This document shows positions 12,011 through 23,189 of a DNA stretch of 64,000 nucleotides, piece after piece. Every line of letters begins with the position of its first letter. Position 1 is the stretch's first letter. The notes under the pieces are model-generated. The model made no database searches and had not been told where the DNA came from. It worked only from the letters and a program-made list of their open reading frames with translations. Location: assembly GCA_012490785.1 (NCBI GenBank), contig JAAXCT010000075.1, forward strand, positions 1,488,001 through 1,552,000, written 5' to 3'. This stretch comes from Eragrostis nindensis. Its lineage: Eukaryota > Streptophyta > Magnoliopsida > Poales > Poaceae. The position numbers were made by a program, and so were the translations under genes.

Positions 12011-12205
12011 GTTTTTTATGACGCCAAACCTGATAGTGAGAGGCCTGAAAAAACAAGCAAATGTGCACCTTGTATCTGAAGGTGTGAATTTGTTGAATTG
12101 CTTTTAGGAGAAGAAACTCGCCAAAAAGAACGAGGGTTAGAAGAGTGGATTTCCAAGGTTTTGGAAAAAAGTAAATTTGTTGCTTTTTTGAGAAATGGCG
12201 GCACT

Positions 12206-12397
12206 GAGCCCCTTGGGGCTGTGATATTGTTGGTCAATTTTTCCTTTGGAAAAATCGACACTGGGCCCCCTTGGGGGTTAAACATGGGCCGACCTTTTTC
12301 CTTTGTGAAAAAGGGGACGATAAGCCCTTGGGCTTTTGATAAATCGCTCTTTTCTCTGTTTAGTGAGAAAGAGTGAGTGTTGAGCCCCTTGGGGCTT
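12206..12397. repeat. Four spaced palindromes built on GCCC-TTGGGC
   Basis: Short inverted repeats occur at 12206-12220 (GAGCCCCTTGGGGCT), 12263-12278 (GGGCCCCCTTGGGGGTT in context), 12322-12335 (AAGCCCTTGGGCTT) and 12382-12397 (GAGCCCCTTGGGGCTT). They are about 60 bp apart and can each fold into a short hairpin. The same core is found in both LTRs (AAGCCCTTGGGCT). Confidence 0.7.
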
Positions 12398-12619
12398 GAT
12401 TTAGAAAGAAGCCTGGGAGAAGGGTGCAAAAAATTTTGCTCCCTTTGAGTGGCTTTGGCTTTTGGGTTTGAACCCAGTGTCGATGTGGCGACGTTTTCTC
12501 CAAAGGTCGCATCGACAGTCAGAAAGACGAGAGACTTTCTTTTTGTTGGGGAGTAGTATTATATTACATTGCTCGGGTTACAAAGGTTTCAGTCTGTTAA
12601 CCATCTCACCCGTTGATTT

Positions 12620-13140
12620 TGGGGTTTCCCTGAGATCATCAATGATATAGAATGAAGAAGGCATAGGCATCGACATTTCTTGAGAAAATCTTGATCCGCA
12701 CTTGAGTTCATCAATGATAAGAAAACATAGCTGCCGACATTTCCTTGAAAAGTCTCGATCTTCACTTGAGATCATCGGTGATATAACTGGAGAAAGCATA
12801 GCTGCCGACATTTCCATGAAAAGTCTTGATCTTCACTTGAGTTCATCAATGATAAGAAATGGAGAAAAATAGCTGCCGACATTTCCTTGAAAAGTCTCGA
12901 TCTTCACTTGAGATCATCCGTGATATAATTGGAGAAAGCATAGCTGCCGACATTTCCAGTATTGATCTTCACTTGAGTTCATCAATGATAAGAAATGGAG
13001 AAAAATAGCTGCCGACATTTCCTTGAAAAGTCTCGATCTTCACTTGGGATCATCCGGTGATATAATTGGAGAAAGCATAGCTGCCGACATTTCCAGTATT
13101 GATCTTCACTTGAGATCATCAGTGATATATATAAAATGGA
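12620..13140. repeat. Second minisatellite with alternating A/B monomers
   Basis: Every monomer ends in AGCTGCCGACATTTCC and contains GATCTTCACTTGAG. The A type continues GATCATC-GTGATATAA and TGGAGAAAGCAT. The B type continues TTCATCAATGATAAGAAA. They alternate B, A, B, A, B, A with a monomer of roughly 60-66 bp. Two dimers carry the same internal deletion (TTTCCAGTATTGATC), so dimers were duplicated as blocks. Confidence 0.8.
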
Positions 13141-13984
13141 GAGGGTTCCTTGTCAGGTTGATCTTGTTTTGATAAGTCCTGTCTGAAGAACTTGTATCTC
13201 AAAATAATTGCGGCAGCCTTCTCATATACGACCATTGGTGTGATGAGCTTCGCCAAAAACCATTATGTTGGTGACCGTCGTCAGAAACCAGTATAATGAT
13301 GACCTTCGTCAATAGACCATTATATTTCAGTGATATTAGCTCAACAGAGGAGTTAGCTGTATATGCAATGTCGCTGTTGGCTTTCGCTGATAAAATTGCT
13401 GAGATGACCTTAGTTTCAGAAAATGGAAGCCAAACCAGATAACTAGCCACTTGCTTCCGCTAGAGACGATAACACAATATAATAGAATAATCCAAACATT
13501 GGTCGCGAAATGCCGAAGCTTCTGCTTCTCTCTCTTTTTTATGTATAAATGAAGATGTCTTGAACCAAGCCGACATATAATGCACAGGAACCATCATAAG
13601 AATAGGTTGATTAGAACTTAGAAGTCACGGAGATATACTAGCTCAGCGGAGGTGTAGAAATGATCCTTTTGTTCTTGCAAAAAATAAACTCAAAGAATTT
13701 GACACGATTAGAGGTTTCAATCTTAAAAGTGCAGATGAAACCTCTCTTGGAGAACGTGACATGATGAAATCTCCGGAAACCGAGGTCCTTCGGTGCAGTA
13801 CAATAAAAAATGCGGAGTGCTTGTGCATGAAGGCCAAGCCTTGCCGCTTTTGATGAACTGGTGTGCAAAATGCGAAGGGGACTTGCAAGTAGACTTGGTC
13901 TTAGCATAATTCTTTTTTTTTTAAAGGAGCCGAGAAATGCCGAGACCTATAACGTTGTTCGGAAAGGCGGCTTCATCGGGAGAT

Positions 13985-14105
13985 AGAGTAATGGGGCACG
14001 CCGTAACTGCGGCGTTGAAGCAAACAAAGGCCAAAGAAAATGCGGCACACCGTAACTGTGGCAGCGGAGCAAAGAAAGGCCAAAGAAAATGCGGCACGCC
14101 GGACT
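13985..14105. repeat. Small tandem repeat, about 56-bp unit
   Basis: GGCACGCCGTAACTGCGGC, then AAAGGCCAAAGAAAATGCGG, is followed by a second copy (GGCACACCGTAACTGTGGC, same continuation) and a partial third. It lies within the internal region of the LTR element and has no coding sense that I can see. Confidence 0.65.
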
Positions 14106-14809
14106 TCTTTGTTAGTGAACCATTTTCGGAGATAAAAATTATTCAGCAGTAAAGCCAGAGCGCGTGTCTCGCACCTACGCGGTGCATGCATGGACATCCA
14201 TCACCTTCGTCATTAGAAGAAAAGTGATTAGAGAAAAAAAATCATTTCATTTTTTATTGCAAAGATACAAGGAGGCAAGGTAAAGTGAGCAGTGTAATGT
14301 CGGAAGAAAAGGACCATGACTTCGCTTGGTGTACCACGGCAAAAGGAATAGCGGCAGCTTTTGAAAGTGCTTCCTTAATATTTATTTGCCACAAGCTTGG
14401 ATTGTTATGCGATGCCGAACTTTCAATATGGAGAAAGAAAAATTGCGAAGGGCAACAGGATTGGAAAAATGATTTTTAAAGTTGCACAGCAGTACAGAAA
14501 TAATTAAGTTGCAAAAAACAATGTCTTTTCTAGATGAAAGGCGACGTGACATTTGCTTTTTTTATCGAGATGCAGAACTGCTTGCCGGCTACCATTGGCG
14601 GCATGGTGTTGTTGTCCGCCTTGTCTCTTTAAGACATCATCTTGAGTGATAAAATGTGACAGCTTTGTCTGGCAGCTTGGGCTTGATAAAATGCGAAGGT
14701 GATATAGCGGCCATCTCACCAAAGGCGGTGACTAGTAGTGGAAAAATGCGGAAGTCTCTCTTGCTCGATAAAATGCGACAGCCTTGGTAAAATGCAGCGA
14801 CTTTGGCAA

Positions 14810-15055
14810 AATATGACGACAAACCTAAGCCAGAAAAATAGCGACAGGCGAAAATTAATGCCGAAAAAATGACGGCAAGCCTAAGCCAGAAAAATAACGA
14901 CAGGCAAAAAATCGATGCCGAATAATGACGGCAAGCCCCTTTGAGCCGAGAAAATGACGAAGTCAAAAAATAGAAGCCAAATATGACGGCCAACCCTGAG
15001 CCGAAAAAATGGCGACAGGCAAAAAATCGATGCCGAAAAAATGACGGCGATCGTG
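14810..15055. repeat. Third block of diverged 57-bp-type units
   Basis: Units with CTAAGCCAGAAAAATAGCGA, CAGGCAAAAAATCGATGCCG and TGACGGCAAGCC recur about four times near the 5' end of the element (minus orientation). Together with 11700-12010 they show that one repeat family occupies three separate places in the same element. Confidence 0.7.
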
Positions 15056-15154
15056 GTAAAATGCGACGACTTTGGTGGAGCGATGCCAATGCCGAAGCAA
15101 CTTGATTCTTCTCTGCCACTCCGCTCTCTCAAAAAGAAAAAATTTCGTGCCGAG

Positions 15155-15169
15155 CACGGTGGGCGCCGA
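15155..15169 (-). promoter_or_regulatory. Probable primer binding site
   Basis: On the element strand the bases directly after the 5' LTR read TCGGCGCCCACCGTG. This resembles the GGCGCCCACCGTGG primer sites of many grass Ty3-type elements. The tRNA partner was not determined. The signal, with the polypurine tract at the other end, fixes the minus orientation. Confidence 0.65.
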
Positions 15170-15482
15170 TGTTGGGGTTTACACCGCCGAACATAGAGAG
15201 AGGGAATATGTGGAGAGGGAAGAACAAGTGAGCAAATGGCCAAGTCCCCCCTCCCCCAAGCCCTTGGGCTCTATTTATAGGGGGGAGGTGGGATGCCTCT
15301 TCTCATTCATTCCATTGGTGGGGATAAATATTACAGATAAGTCCTCAAACTTTACAAGTAGGTCCCTAGATACTACAAGAAGTCCTAAGACCTTACAAAT
15401 GGACCCCGGACCTACATATTAGCCTTTTTTACACACAAAATGGGGGTCCTAGCATATGGTACATATATGGCGATCCCCAACA
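15170..15482 (-). repeat. 5' LTR of the minisatellite element
   Basis: This copy is 313 bp, one base shorter than its partner because of a lost A in CTACAAAGAAG, with about five substitutions. It carries the promoter that would drive the element on the minus strand. Confidence 0.9.
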
Positions 15483-15487
15483 GCCAG

Positions 15488-17018
15488 CTCCGAATTACGA
15501 ATTCTTTTCTCTCACGAAGTTCTCATAAGTTCTTCAGTTCTTTCTTGGCCAAAAAAAGTCTCTGCAAGAACGGTGAGGTGTGCTGTAGGTCAGATAATCA
15601 TCATGCCGCTTGCTCCCGCTTGTATATTATTGTTGGAGAAGCTTAATCAATGACGTGAGCAGCAGATTATGAGGTCTACATTTTATATATGTCATCGATT
15701 TATACAGGCTGCTGATCGAGTCTGCGCTGCCGAGATGATGTCATGTCATTCATCATGCACCAGCTTGTATATTACTAAGAAAATACATCGTCGACACAAC
15801 GAATCTTTCATCATTTCGTAGCGAATTTAAATGTTGACTCGATTCATCAACGACCTGCACGCAGACGAGAACATGTCCGACGAAGAAGAGACTTTTATCT
15901 GTGCTTTTCCATATTATGGGCCGGCTGTCCTGTTGGCCTTTGCGTCAAGGCCCATTTCCTTGAGCGGGTGAAGAATCTCCCATGCGCGCCGCAAAATTTG
16001 ATTACCGGTAAACTTTTACACTTGATAAAGGACATTGTTCTCAAAAAAAAAACCCTTGATTAAGGACATTTCAGAAACAACCTGTATCCTTAAAAGTTGG
16101 ATCAAAGTTTCTTTATCAATTAGTGTATCCCGGCCCGGGCTAGCACGTGAGAAAGAAGTTTTAGGCGTGCACAGTAGTATATCCAACAGGACATGCTGCT
16201 TCGCTCCGTGCCATACAAGGAGCCCAGCAAAGGAATGGCGTGCAAAAAAAATGGGTAAAGCATATGTCACCTTTATTCCAGTCGGAAACTTCGCGTTGAA
16301 AAGGCCTTCTGAAAAAAAAAGATGGTATGATTCCTTTGTACCAAACAAGTTTGCAGCTGCACTGAATATGCTCCTACTGGCAGTTAACACCAGAACAGGA
16401 AGCGGCTAAGCTTAGCTCAGCCAGTGCTAAAGGACCATTGAAACGGCTACACTCTTTATGGGGAGAATCGATGGAGCTACACAATGAAATGTTTTGGTAA
16501 GCAGTTAAGCAAATCAAAATACATTTACGCAGTTTAAGTACTCGTGTGGTAGATAAAAAAAAGTAAAAACGAGTGAATGCAGGCTTCAACTTCATGCGTT
16601 CAGCAAATTTTGTTCGTTTTAAAGACCTGACAAAAAAATGTGCTGTTAATAATGTTTCTTCCCTCGAGATGTTTGCACACTGTATAACCGCCTGTTTGTC
16701 AATCAGAATGCAGTTCATGAGACATTCAGAAAGCTTATCGTCAGAGAAGACATTCACACTTTACTACTGGACGCGCGCTGCATGCTTCTGAAGCTCTGCT
16801 CTTCCAACGGAGGAGATACTTGCGGCCAACGGATTTTGGTATCCTTATGTGGATACCACCGACGCGTCCGCGTCCCGTCCGGCTGTCCGCCGGCGTCGGC
16901 GCCGCCGTTTGCCGGAGCTCGGAGCATCACCGGGCGGGAAGGCCAGGCGAGCTAGAAAGAAGAACCCCCGCTCCGCTAACGGCAGCCGCACGAGTCCGAT
17001 CCAACGGGTACACGAGAC
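15488..17018. other. Intergenic with one tiny retroposon footprint
   Basis: No gene was recognised. From about 16830 the sequence turns very GC-rich, without a frame resembling a known protein. The retroposon footprint at 16021-16070 is listed separately. Confidence 0.4.
16021..16070 (+). mobile_element. Minimal retroposon footprint (18-bp insert)
   Basis: CTTGATAAAGGACATT (16021-16036) is repeated as CTTGATTAAGGACATT (16055-16070), one mismatch in 16. Between them lie 18 bp, GTTCTC followed by about ten A and CC. A poly(A)-tailed insert with a long target duplication is the mark of LINE-type target-primed insertion, here with almost nothing but the tail. Confidence 0.6.
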
Positions 17019-17050
17019 CCCAGGGGTGGTCGCTAGCGACCACCCCTGGG
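17019..17050. repeat. 32-bp perfect palindrome
   Basis: The left half reads CCCAGGGGTGGTCGCT and the right half is its exact reverse complement, with no spacer. GAGAC on the left and GTCTC on the right could extend the stem after a mismatch. It sits in a GC-rich island (about 16830-17130). Function unknown. Confidence 0.85.
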
Positions 17051-17771
17051 CCGGTGTCTCACTGCACGCCCGCCGCGTTCCGGCCGTTCCCCGCGTGCTT
17101 CCCTCTCGTTTACGGACTCTGAAGTCTCTTCCGCGACCCAATCAATGGCGTTGGCATGGTGTACAGTCGAGGTTCCGAAATTGTTTGGTACAATAGATCA
17201 TAAAACCCGTCATGGCGAGCGAACTGATTCGCCTTGCGATATGCAAATGCGGTTGATGCTCCTTCCTTCGAGGTGTTTGTACCGAATTACTGTCATGAAT
17301 CATATCGAAACCTTTGTACTGAATAACTGTCACGAATCACATTGCGGTTCAATAGAATTTGATCAGTTTGTCAATCTGCCACCACTGGAGCAAGCGATTT
17401 CTTTATGAAGACAAGAGCTGAACTGAATTCCTTCGTCTTGACACTGCCGCATCATACAAATCAAATATGATATTTATATGCTGGGTGTTCATGAAGAATT
17501 ACATGAAGATGTGTAGTTCGTACCATTGTACGAATTCTGCCGATTCAACTTGAGTTAGAACAAGTGCTGATTTCTTTAAGGTATAATTTGAGTTTAATCC
17601 CAGTGATATTTACCTATAGGAGATGACGCCTCTGAACCAAGGAAACGATTCCACAACAACTATTACACGCTTATTGGCAACTATCTCATTTTTAACAATT
17701 TTGTCAACCTCATTTACCAAGTGAGTTCATTTGTTCTAATCTGGACCGCAAGCATGGATATGTATGCGTTT

Positions 17772-17824
17772 AGATTCTTGTGACTTTTCCTCGCAAAAAA
17801 AAAAAGAAAGATTCTTGTGACTTT
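17772..17824 (+). mobile_element. Minimal retroposon footprint (21-bp insert)
   Basis: AGATTCTTGTGACTTT occurs at 17772-17787 and identically at 17809-17824. The 21 bp between them are TCCTCGC followed by eleven A and GAA. A 16-bp exact duplication around a tailed insert indicates target-primed insertion of an almost fully truncated element. Confidence 0.7.
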
Positions 17825-20042
17825 GTGAGGATCAACAGATTTCAAACAAAATCTATCTGAATTAAGTTTGAATTCTGAACACAATATGCGGTTTCTTCGC
17901 CCTTCTTCACAACACCTACTTAAAAAGAAAAAAGAGAGCAGCGCGTGAAAGTATATTAACGCGGTTCAGGCACACAATCAGAAATCTATTGCCTTCAGAT
18001 TCAGATTTCACTGACTTGAAATTGTCAAAAATTGCTCAAAATACAAAATTAGCACGTAAAAAACTGACTGTTTCCTGAACTCAAAACTCACTATTTGTTA
18101 AACAGGATCAAATAAGTCTACTGCACTAATGACATGAGGGGTTAGGGCTTGCAAATGTGCGACAGTATCACTTCAAGAATTAAACCATGACGGTCTTCAG
18201 TCTTCAATATAAGCCTGTCATGATGTCAAAGAGAAACTAACAGTATGACTCAAATAACCATTCATTTATGCAAATAAAATCAAATTTTATTATTATTAGA
18301 CTTTCCATTTTCCAGGGAAAAATATGGAGCATTATCTTAATATTGTCGCAAAAAAATATATGTTTGTCACAAATTGCAAACACAATTATTTATGTAAAAT
18401 CCAAAAAGGAAACTAGCTTTGCCATGTATTGCATCTAAAAAATGAAGGAAAAAAAAGAACTGCACGAATGTTTGACTGCTTAAACAAATATTGATTGCCC
18501 GCCATACTTTTGATAAATCTGACAACCATTGAAAGAATGATTGGATAGATCAGATGTGCAATGTACTAACACAAACAGATGCACATGCATTATACAAGTG
18601 CAAGTACACATTCTACCAATACGAATAATTCAGTTCCTAAATAAATTGCAAATGTTGATTGCTGGGCAAATCTCCTTTGGCAGAGTAAACTAGCCCCAGA
18701 GAGAAGTGAAGATCAATCACTCTGGCCCAGGAGACATGGCCCAGTAATCCACAACTTGCATGCACTCACAATGCAATGTTCTTCTTCACTCTGCTTATCT
18801 AGCTTACCTGATGATTGGCTTGCTGCATACTAGGTTCGAACAATCGAGTATTTATATGCGTCACACAGTTGCTGGATTTGAGTTTGTGGTGCCTGAACTG
18901 GCATCAGCATATCCGTTTGAGCTTCTCTTCCCTCTTTGCATGACAAGTATGGTACCAAGCATATTTTTCAGTCTTTCAGAATAAAAAAGAGCATATTTTC
19001 CAGCCACCCCTGGCATCTTCCTCGCAATGAAGAACGCGCTTGCAGTAGTAAATATAATGATTTACTTGTAACTTCCAAATAGGCCTCTTCAATTTATAGC
19101 AATTTCCTTCATCAACATCCGAATGTGCTTGAAGAGTGGGCTGGTATCTTTTTCGTCTTATTCTAGTTTGTTATTGAGGAACAAGTTGCTGGCTCTCACT
19201 CTACATTGCTGTAACTGCGATGATCCTGTCGCGGCATTTTCTCGTCTATCTTGCTAATATTCAGTCACCTAAAATCAGCAATACTTCAGCCAATTTTCCT
19301 CACCATAGGATGCCTTGCAGTTTGTACTCTGATGAGCTTATAGAATTCAGGTTCACCCGGGGCCCCAGACCTACCTCTTACAGAGACGGAGAGGCAATGG
19401 ACGCAGGGCAACTACGTCAGTTACAGGTGTAACAAAAAATCGGTATAACTGAGTATATGGTAGTTTCTGGTTAGAACATGAAACAACAAAAAAGAATCAA
19501 TGTCAACTGTTGGAATGTTTTTATAGTAAGATTTAGGAAAAGATCAAAAGCCAGGAATAGAAGTCTAATATCATCTCAGAGTAGGACCAATATTAGATCT
19601 GATAAGATGTTACGCGGCCTTTCGAAGCCCGGTGCAGCTCAACTTGCAGTTGCAGACAGTGCATCATGTCCAAAGCTCACAGAATCAGATACCAACAAGA
19701 TTCTTCGATGGAGGCAGATCAGAACAGCATCAAATGAGAAGATCCACTCGGATGTTCCACGGCAAAGCATAATATCAACGGGCCTTCATCACAAAAAGAA
19801 AAAGAATGCAATCTGTCACTGGCCCACTGAATGCATGTGTGCGTGATTAGGAAATAGTTGTATGAAACTGATTAAAGAAGATGATGAACAGAGTTTCCAG
19901 GCCTAGGATCAGGTTTGCCATAAAACAGAAGGTTCATTATAGTGTGCTACTAACTTGTTGTGATACATCATTAGGTATAAATAATAGCAACCACAATTCC
20001 CTACCTGGTATGTTATAGTCCATGGCAATTAGAAACACATCT
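17825..20042. other. AT-rich intergenic DNA
   Basis: Neither strand shows a frame with recognisable domains. The sequence is AT-rich with many short A runs. Nothing supported beyond that. Confidence 0.4.
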
Positions 20043-20187
20043 TACCATAACCAAAGCTACCTAGTTAGCTTTTAGGGAGTGAGTCTTGTGTTTGTGTTGG
20101 ATGTGTTCTTTTGTACTCTGTTTTTGCTACTTAATACAATGACGCAGTTCTCCTGCTTGTTCGAGAAAAATACCATAACCAAAGCTA
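20043..20187 (+). mobile_element. Truncated LINE 3' end with 17-bp TSD
   Basis: TACCATAACCAAAGCTA occurs at 20043-20059 and identically at 20171-20187. The 111 bp between them end with CTTAATACAATGACGCAGTT, CTCCTGC and TTCGAGAAAAA. This is the familiar 3' end of grass L1-type LINEs. The copy is 5'-truncated and has no coding capacity. Confidence 0.85.
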
Positions 20188-21623
20188 TAGAAACGACCTA
20201 GAAATTATACTCCAGTACCAATTTATTAGTAGGGACCCATAAATTATAATGATTCAGAGCTAGCCAAGGCTCACAACTCCCTAACTCTGATCACCATCAG
20301 AAATATTTGGTTTGAATGGAACACAATTAAAAATAAGGAAATTTTGACCAACCTAAGAGGAACATGATGGCACTGCATTAAGAAGAAATAGGCACCCAAA
20401 TTCAACTTGAAGAGGACTCAACTTCGGGTGTACACTCACACTTCCCACAGATGTAGGAACTCCTTGAATGACATGAATGTGCTGATAAATGGGTTCGGGT
20501 ATGTTTTCGTTGGGAAGCATCTGGTGCTAGGTGTTTTAACAATTTACTGAACATAGTGACAGAATAAAATAGCAAAAGAGACCTATGCCTTTTGGATGAG
20601 ATGGCAAGAGCACAAAGGCCGTCCTCTTTCTATGGTTCAATTCAAAAAGGATGGTAAAATTGGAAAGTTGGGTTTAAAGGAATACCTCCTGAAAGCATTC
20701 TCGGGATTTGGGAGCATATCCACAGCATATCCAGATTTTTCTTGTCCATCTGTGCTCTATATATTTGCCCTAGTAACATACAATGCAATGCAAGAAAAGA
20801 TTGAGCGCAAAAGAAGAATGTGAAGAACAACAACAAAACAATGGTCATTCTCGAAAGGAAAGAAAGAAAACAAAGACATGAATGGTGTCCATGGAGTGCT
20901 CAGGGTGAGAATCACAGTGCAGTTCTCCTATGGCATGGAGGCCAATGTAGAAAGCATTGCACGATGCACTACATGATCACCATCCCTGCCAAAGGAGAAT
21001 TGCCCTGCCATTCAGAATTAACCCTGCTTCAGCTTCACTCTGTCAGAGCACAGAGTGCTATTATCTGCAGGAAAAGTGACTGGATGGATCCTGAACAAAG
21101 GTATTTATATATCGATTCATCTTAAAGGGTCTTTGTAAATGGTAGTGGAAGATACAGATCATGTTCTTAATAATGATTCATATTGTTCCCCAAAGAAAAT
21201 AACAGTCGGAGCAGCATTTCTTAGGTAAGACAGAAGGATATAAAAATAAAGTGAATGCTTTCAGATAACACAAATTAACGACTAGAAAATTCCTCTAAGA
21301 AACCAAATAAATGTCTTCCTGACTAAAGTAGGTTAGTAATTTACTCTTCATTGTGAACCAAGATTATTTATTGTTCACCTGGATATCTATAATCTATGCT
21401 TGCTGAATATCTGAAAGTATAACCTGTCTTTCTCTCTTCATATGTGTGACTGACTGAGTGGCAAATGATCAACTTGCAAAGTTTCTTTTGGTCCTGTTCA
21501 TAACACGAAAATGGTTTCACTTCACAAAAAAAACCCCACAAAAATGGGCACCCATGGAATATTAGCACATGGAAGTATTCAGCTTCAAAACATAGGGAGG
21601 CATAATTTAACGTGCATTTATAG

Positions 21624-21666
21624 TATCAAATACCTTGTCTTAAAAAATAGTATTATCAAATACCTT
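21624..21666. mobile_element. Possible minimal retroposon footprint
   Basis: TATCAAATACCTT occurs at 21624-21636 and again at 21654-21666. The 17-bp insert contains a short A run (GTCTTAAAAAATAG). It has the same structure as the footprints at 16021 and 17772, but with a weaker tail, and a simple local duplication is possible. Confidence 0.35.
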
Positions 21667-22025
21667 ATAAGACATTTTATTAACTGTTAGCCCAATATGC
21701 TAGCTACAGGGTGATGAGGCAACATGTTCCACATGGCAGTTATACAAACGAATGTGAAAGAGCAATTATGTATGTACAATCACAGTAGACAACTGAACAG
21801 GTAAAATCGTAAGCCTACATCATCTAATCTGTGACATGCTATGCGCCTCAACCGCTCTACACAGGTTGCAGTCCACAGGTTTCATACAGGGATTGATCCG
21901 GCACGTATTGCGAAGAAAATAAACTCCTTGAATGGAAGGATTGTCGTAAGAAAAGAGAAGCAAAAACCTAGTAGGCTGCATATGGGGAAACCGGGAAAGA
22001 ACCTGCATTCCTTTCTCCTTCCCCA

Positions 22026-22200
22026 TCCACCGAGGGGCCGGCGAATCTTCTTCCGATGACGCCCAAGAGGGGAAGCGGTCAGCCGCCTGCGGGGTACTCG
22101 AGAGCATCGTCGGCGAGCGCTCTACAGGCCGGGCCGTGCTTTCGCCGTGAGGGAGTCGGCCGGCGGGCGGTAGCAACACGAGAGATGGACACCCGACACA
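22026..22200 (-). other. GC-rich island, possible first exon
   Basis: In otherwise AT-rich DNA this island carries, on the minus strand, an ATG at about 22112. The frame begins MLSSTPQAADRFPSW and runs to GMQ, followed by a GTTCTTT donor-like site. I could not find downstream exons or a family, so it may be a gene fragment, the first exon of an unrecognised gene, or noncoding CpG-rich DNA. Confidence 0.2.
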
Positions 22201-23189
22201 AGGCTTCGAGATGCCAGAACAGCAGGACAATGTTGTTGGTTTTCCATTTTGTTGTATATCGTTCGATTCTATTTGAATTCGAGTGCATCTTTGCTTTCAC
22301 GATATTCCCTTTGGAACAATCCATCAATTTACCAAAAAAACTTGATCTTGAAAGTGGTTAGCACAAGAATCTGGTTGAAACATTTTGAATGGGAAACAAT
22401 CCTCCACATTACTGTAATGATAGGCTAGCGAGGAAAACAAAATTCAGCTCCTAAATCAGTTAAGCTAAATCTGGAATTATTATATTAAACGATTGGTGAA
22501 TCAAACCGCTATTTGTAAGTAAGCAGTTAAAAATGGGGAATTACTTGTGATGAGATTAGCTTGTTGCACCCGTTAAAAGGCTCATATATCCAAAGTTGAA
22601 GGGCTTCAAAAAATTACTTGAAAACATAAGAAATGAAAACACATAAGAGATATATCACGACATGCAGTTGAAAAAACTCGAAATGAATTGAGATATGAGT
22701 AAGACAAGAGCTTGACGCTTCCCCTAAAATGATAAATAATGATGAACGTATGCATACATAGTCTTTCTCCAAGAAAATGTTGATATTGGTCCATGTAAGG
22801 AAAAAAAAAAAGAGAAGCTAGACTTTGATTTCTCAAAGGAAATTATTTAGACGTGTCTAAATTACAAGATGCCCACACAATGAAAAACTAGCGTAACTGG
22901 GAAATCAAAATTGGCAAGCATGAAGCATATGCATATTTCCATTTGAACAGTTTCGTAAGTTCACACATGGTTGCGACGGATCCACAGCAAAAGAACCGGT
23001 ACCATGCCTATTGCCGCATACACAATACAATAATAGAACGATCTAAACTGATCTAACCGTACTTTTCAGTTTGACAATAAACTCTCTAGGTAACATAGAA
23101 GTTGCTAATGCCACTAACAATTCTCAGTCGCTGCAAAAGCCATAACATAAGCTACATCACACAACTCAAAAAAATACAGGGCTGCTCGA
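22201..23189. other. 3' flank of the RABA1 gene
   Basis: AT-rich DNA with no other gene seen. The part nearest 23189 should contain the RABA1 3'UTR (minus strand); no single polyadenylation signal stands out. Confidence 0.4.

Larger units (their letters stand above)
7854..15482 (-). mobile_element. Non-autonomous LTR retrotransposon packed with minisatellites
   Basis: Two near-identical direct repeats (7854-8167 and 15170-15482) flank about 7 kb and are bordered by a 5-bp duplication GCCAG (7849-7853 and 15483-15487). The orientation is minus. Next to the right LTR the minus strand reads TCGGCGCCCACCGTG, like the GGCGCCCACCGTGG primer-site family of grass Ty3-type elements. Next to the left LTR it reads GCTGAGGGGCTAC, a polypurine tract. 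The TATA box in the LTR, TATAAATA, is also on the minus strand. No gag, protease, reverse transcriptase, RNase H or integrase frame was found, so the element must have been moved by a partner's enzymes. Its interior is mostly tandem repeats. The LTRs differ at about six places by eye, so the insertion is young. Confidence 0.9.

Noticed and set aside
13190..14500. Hidden gag or pol remnants in the LTR element
   Set aside because: No zinc knuckle, protease, polymerase or integrase motif was visible in any frame on either strand.
21820..22230. Minus-strand frame of 136 codons
   Set aside because: Only its first 35 or so codons look GC-rich and exon-like; the rest is AT-rich and contains no domain. 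The exon-like part is listed separately with low confidence.
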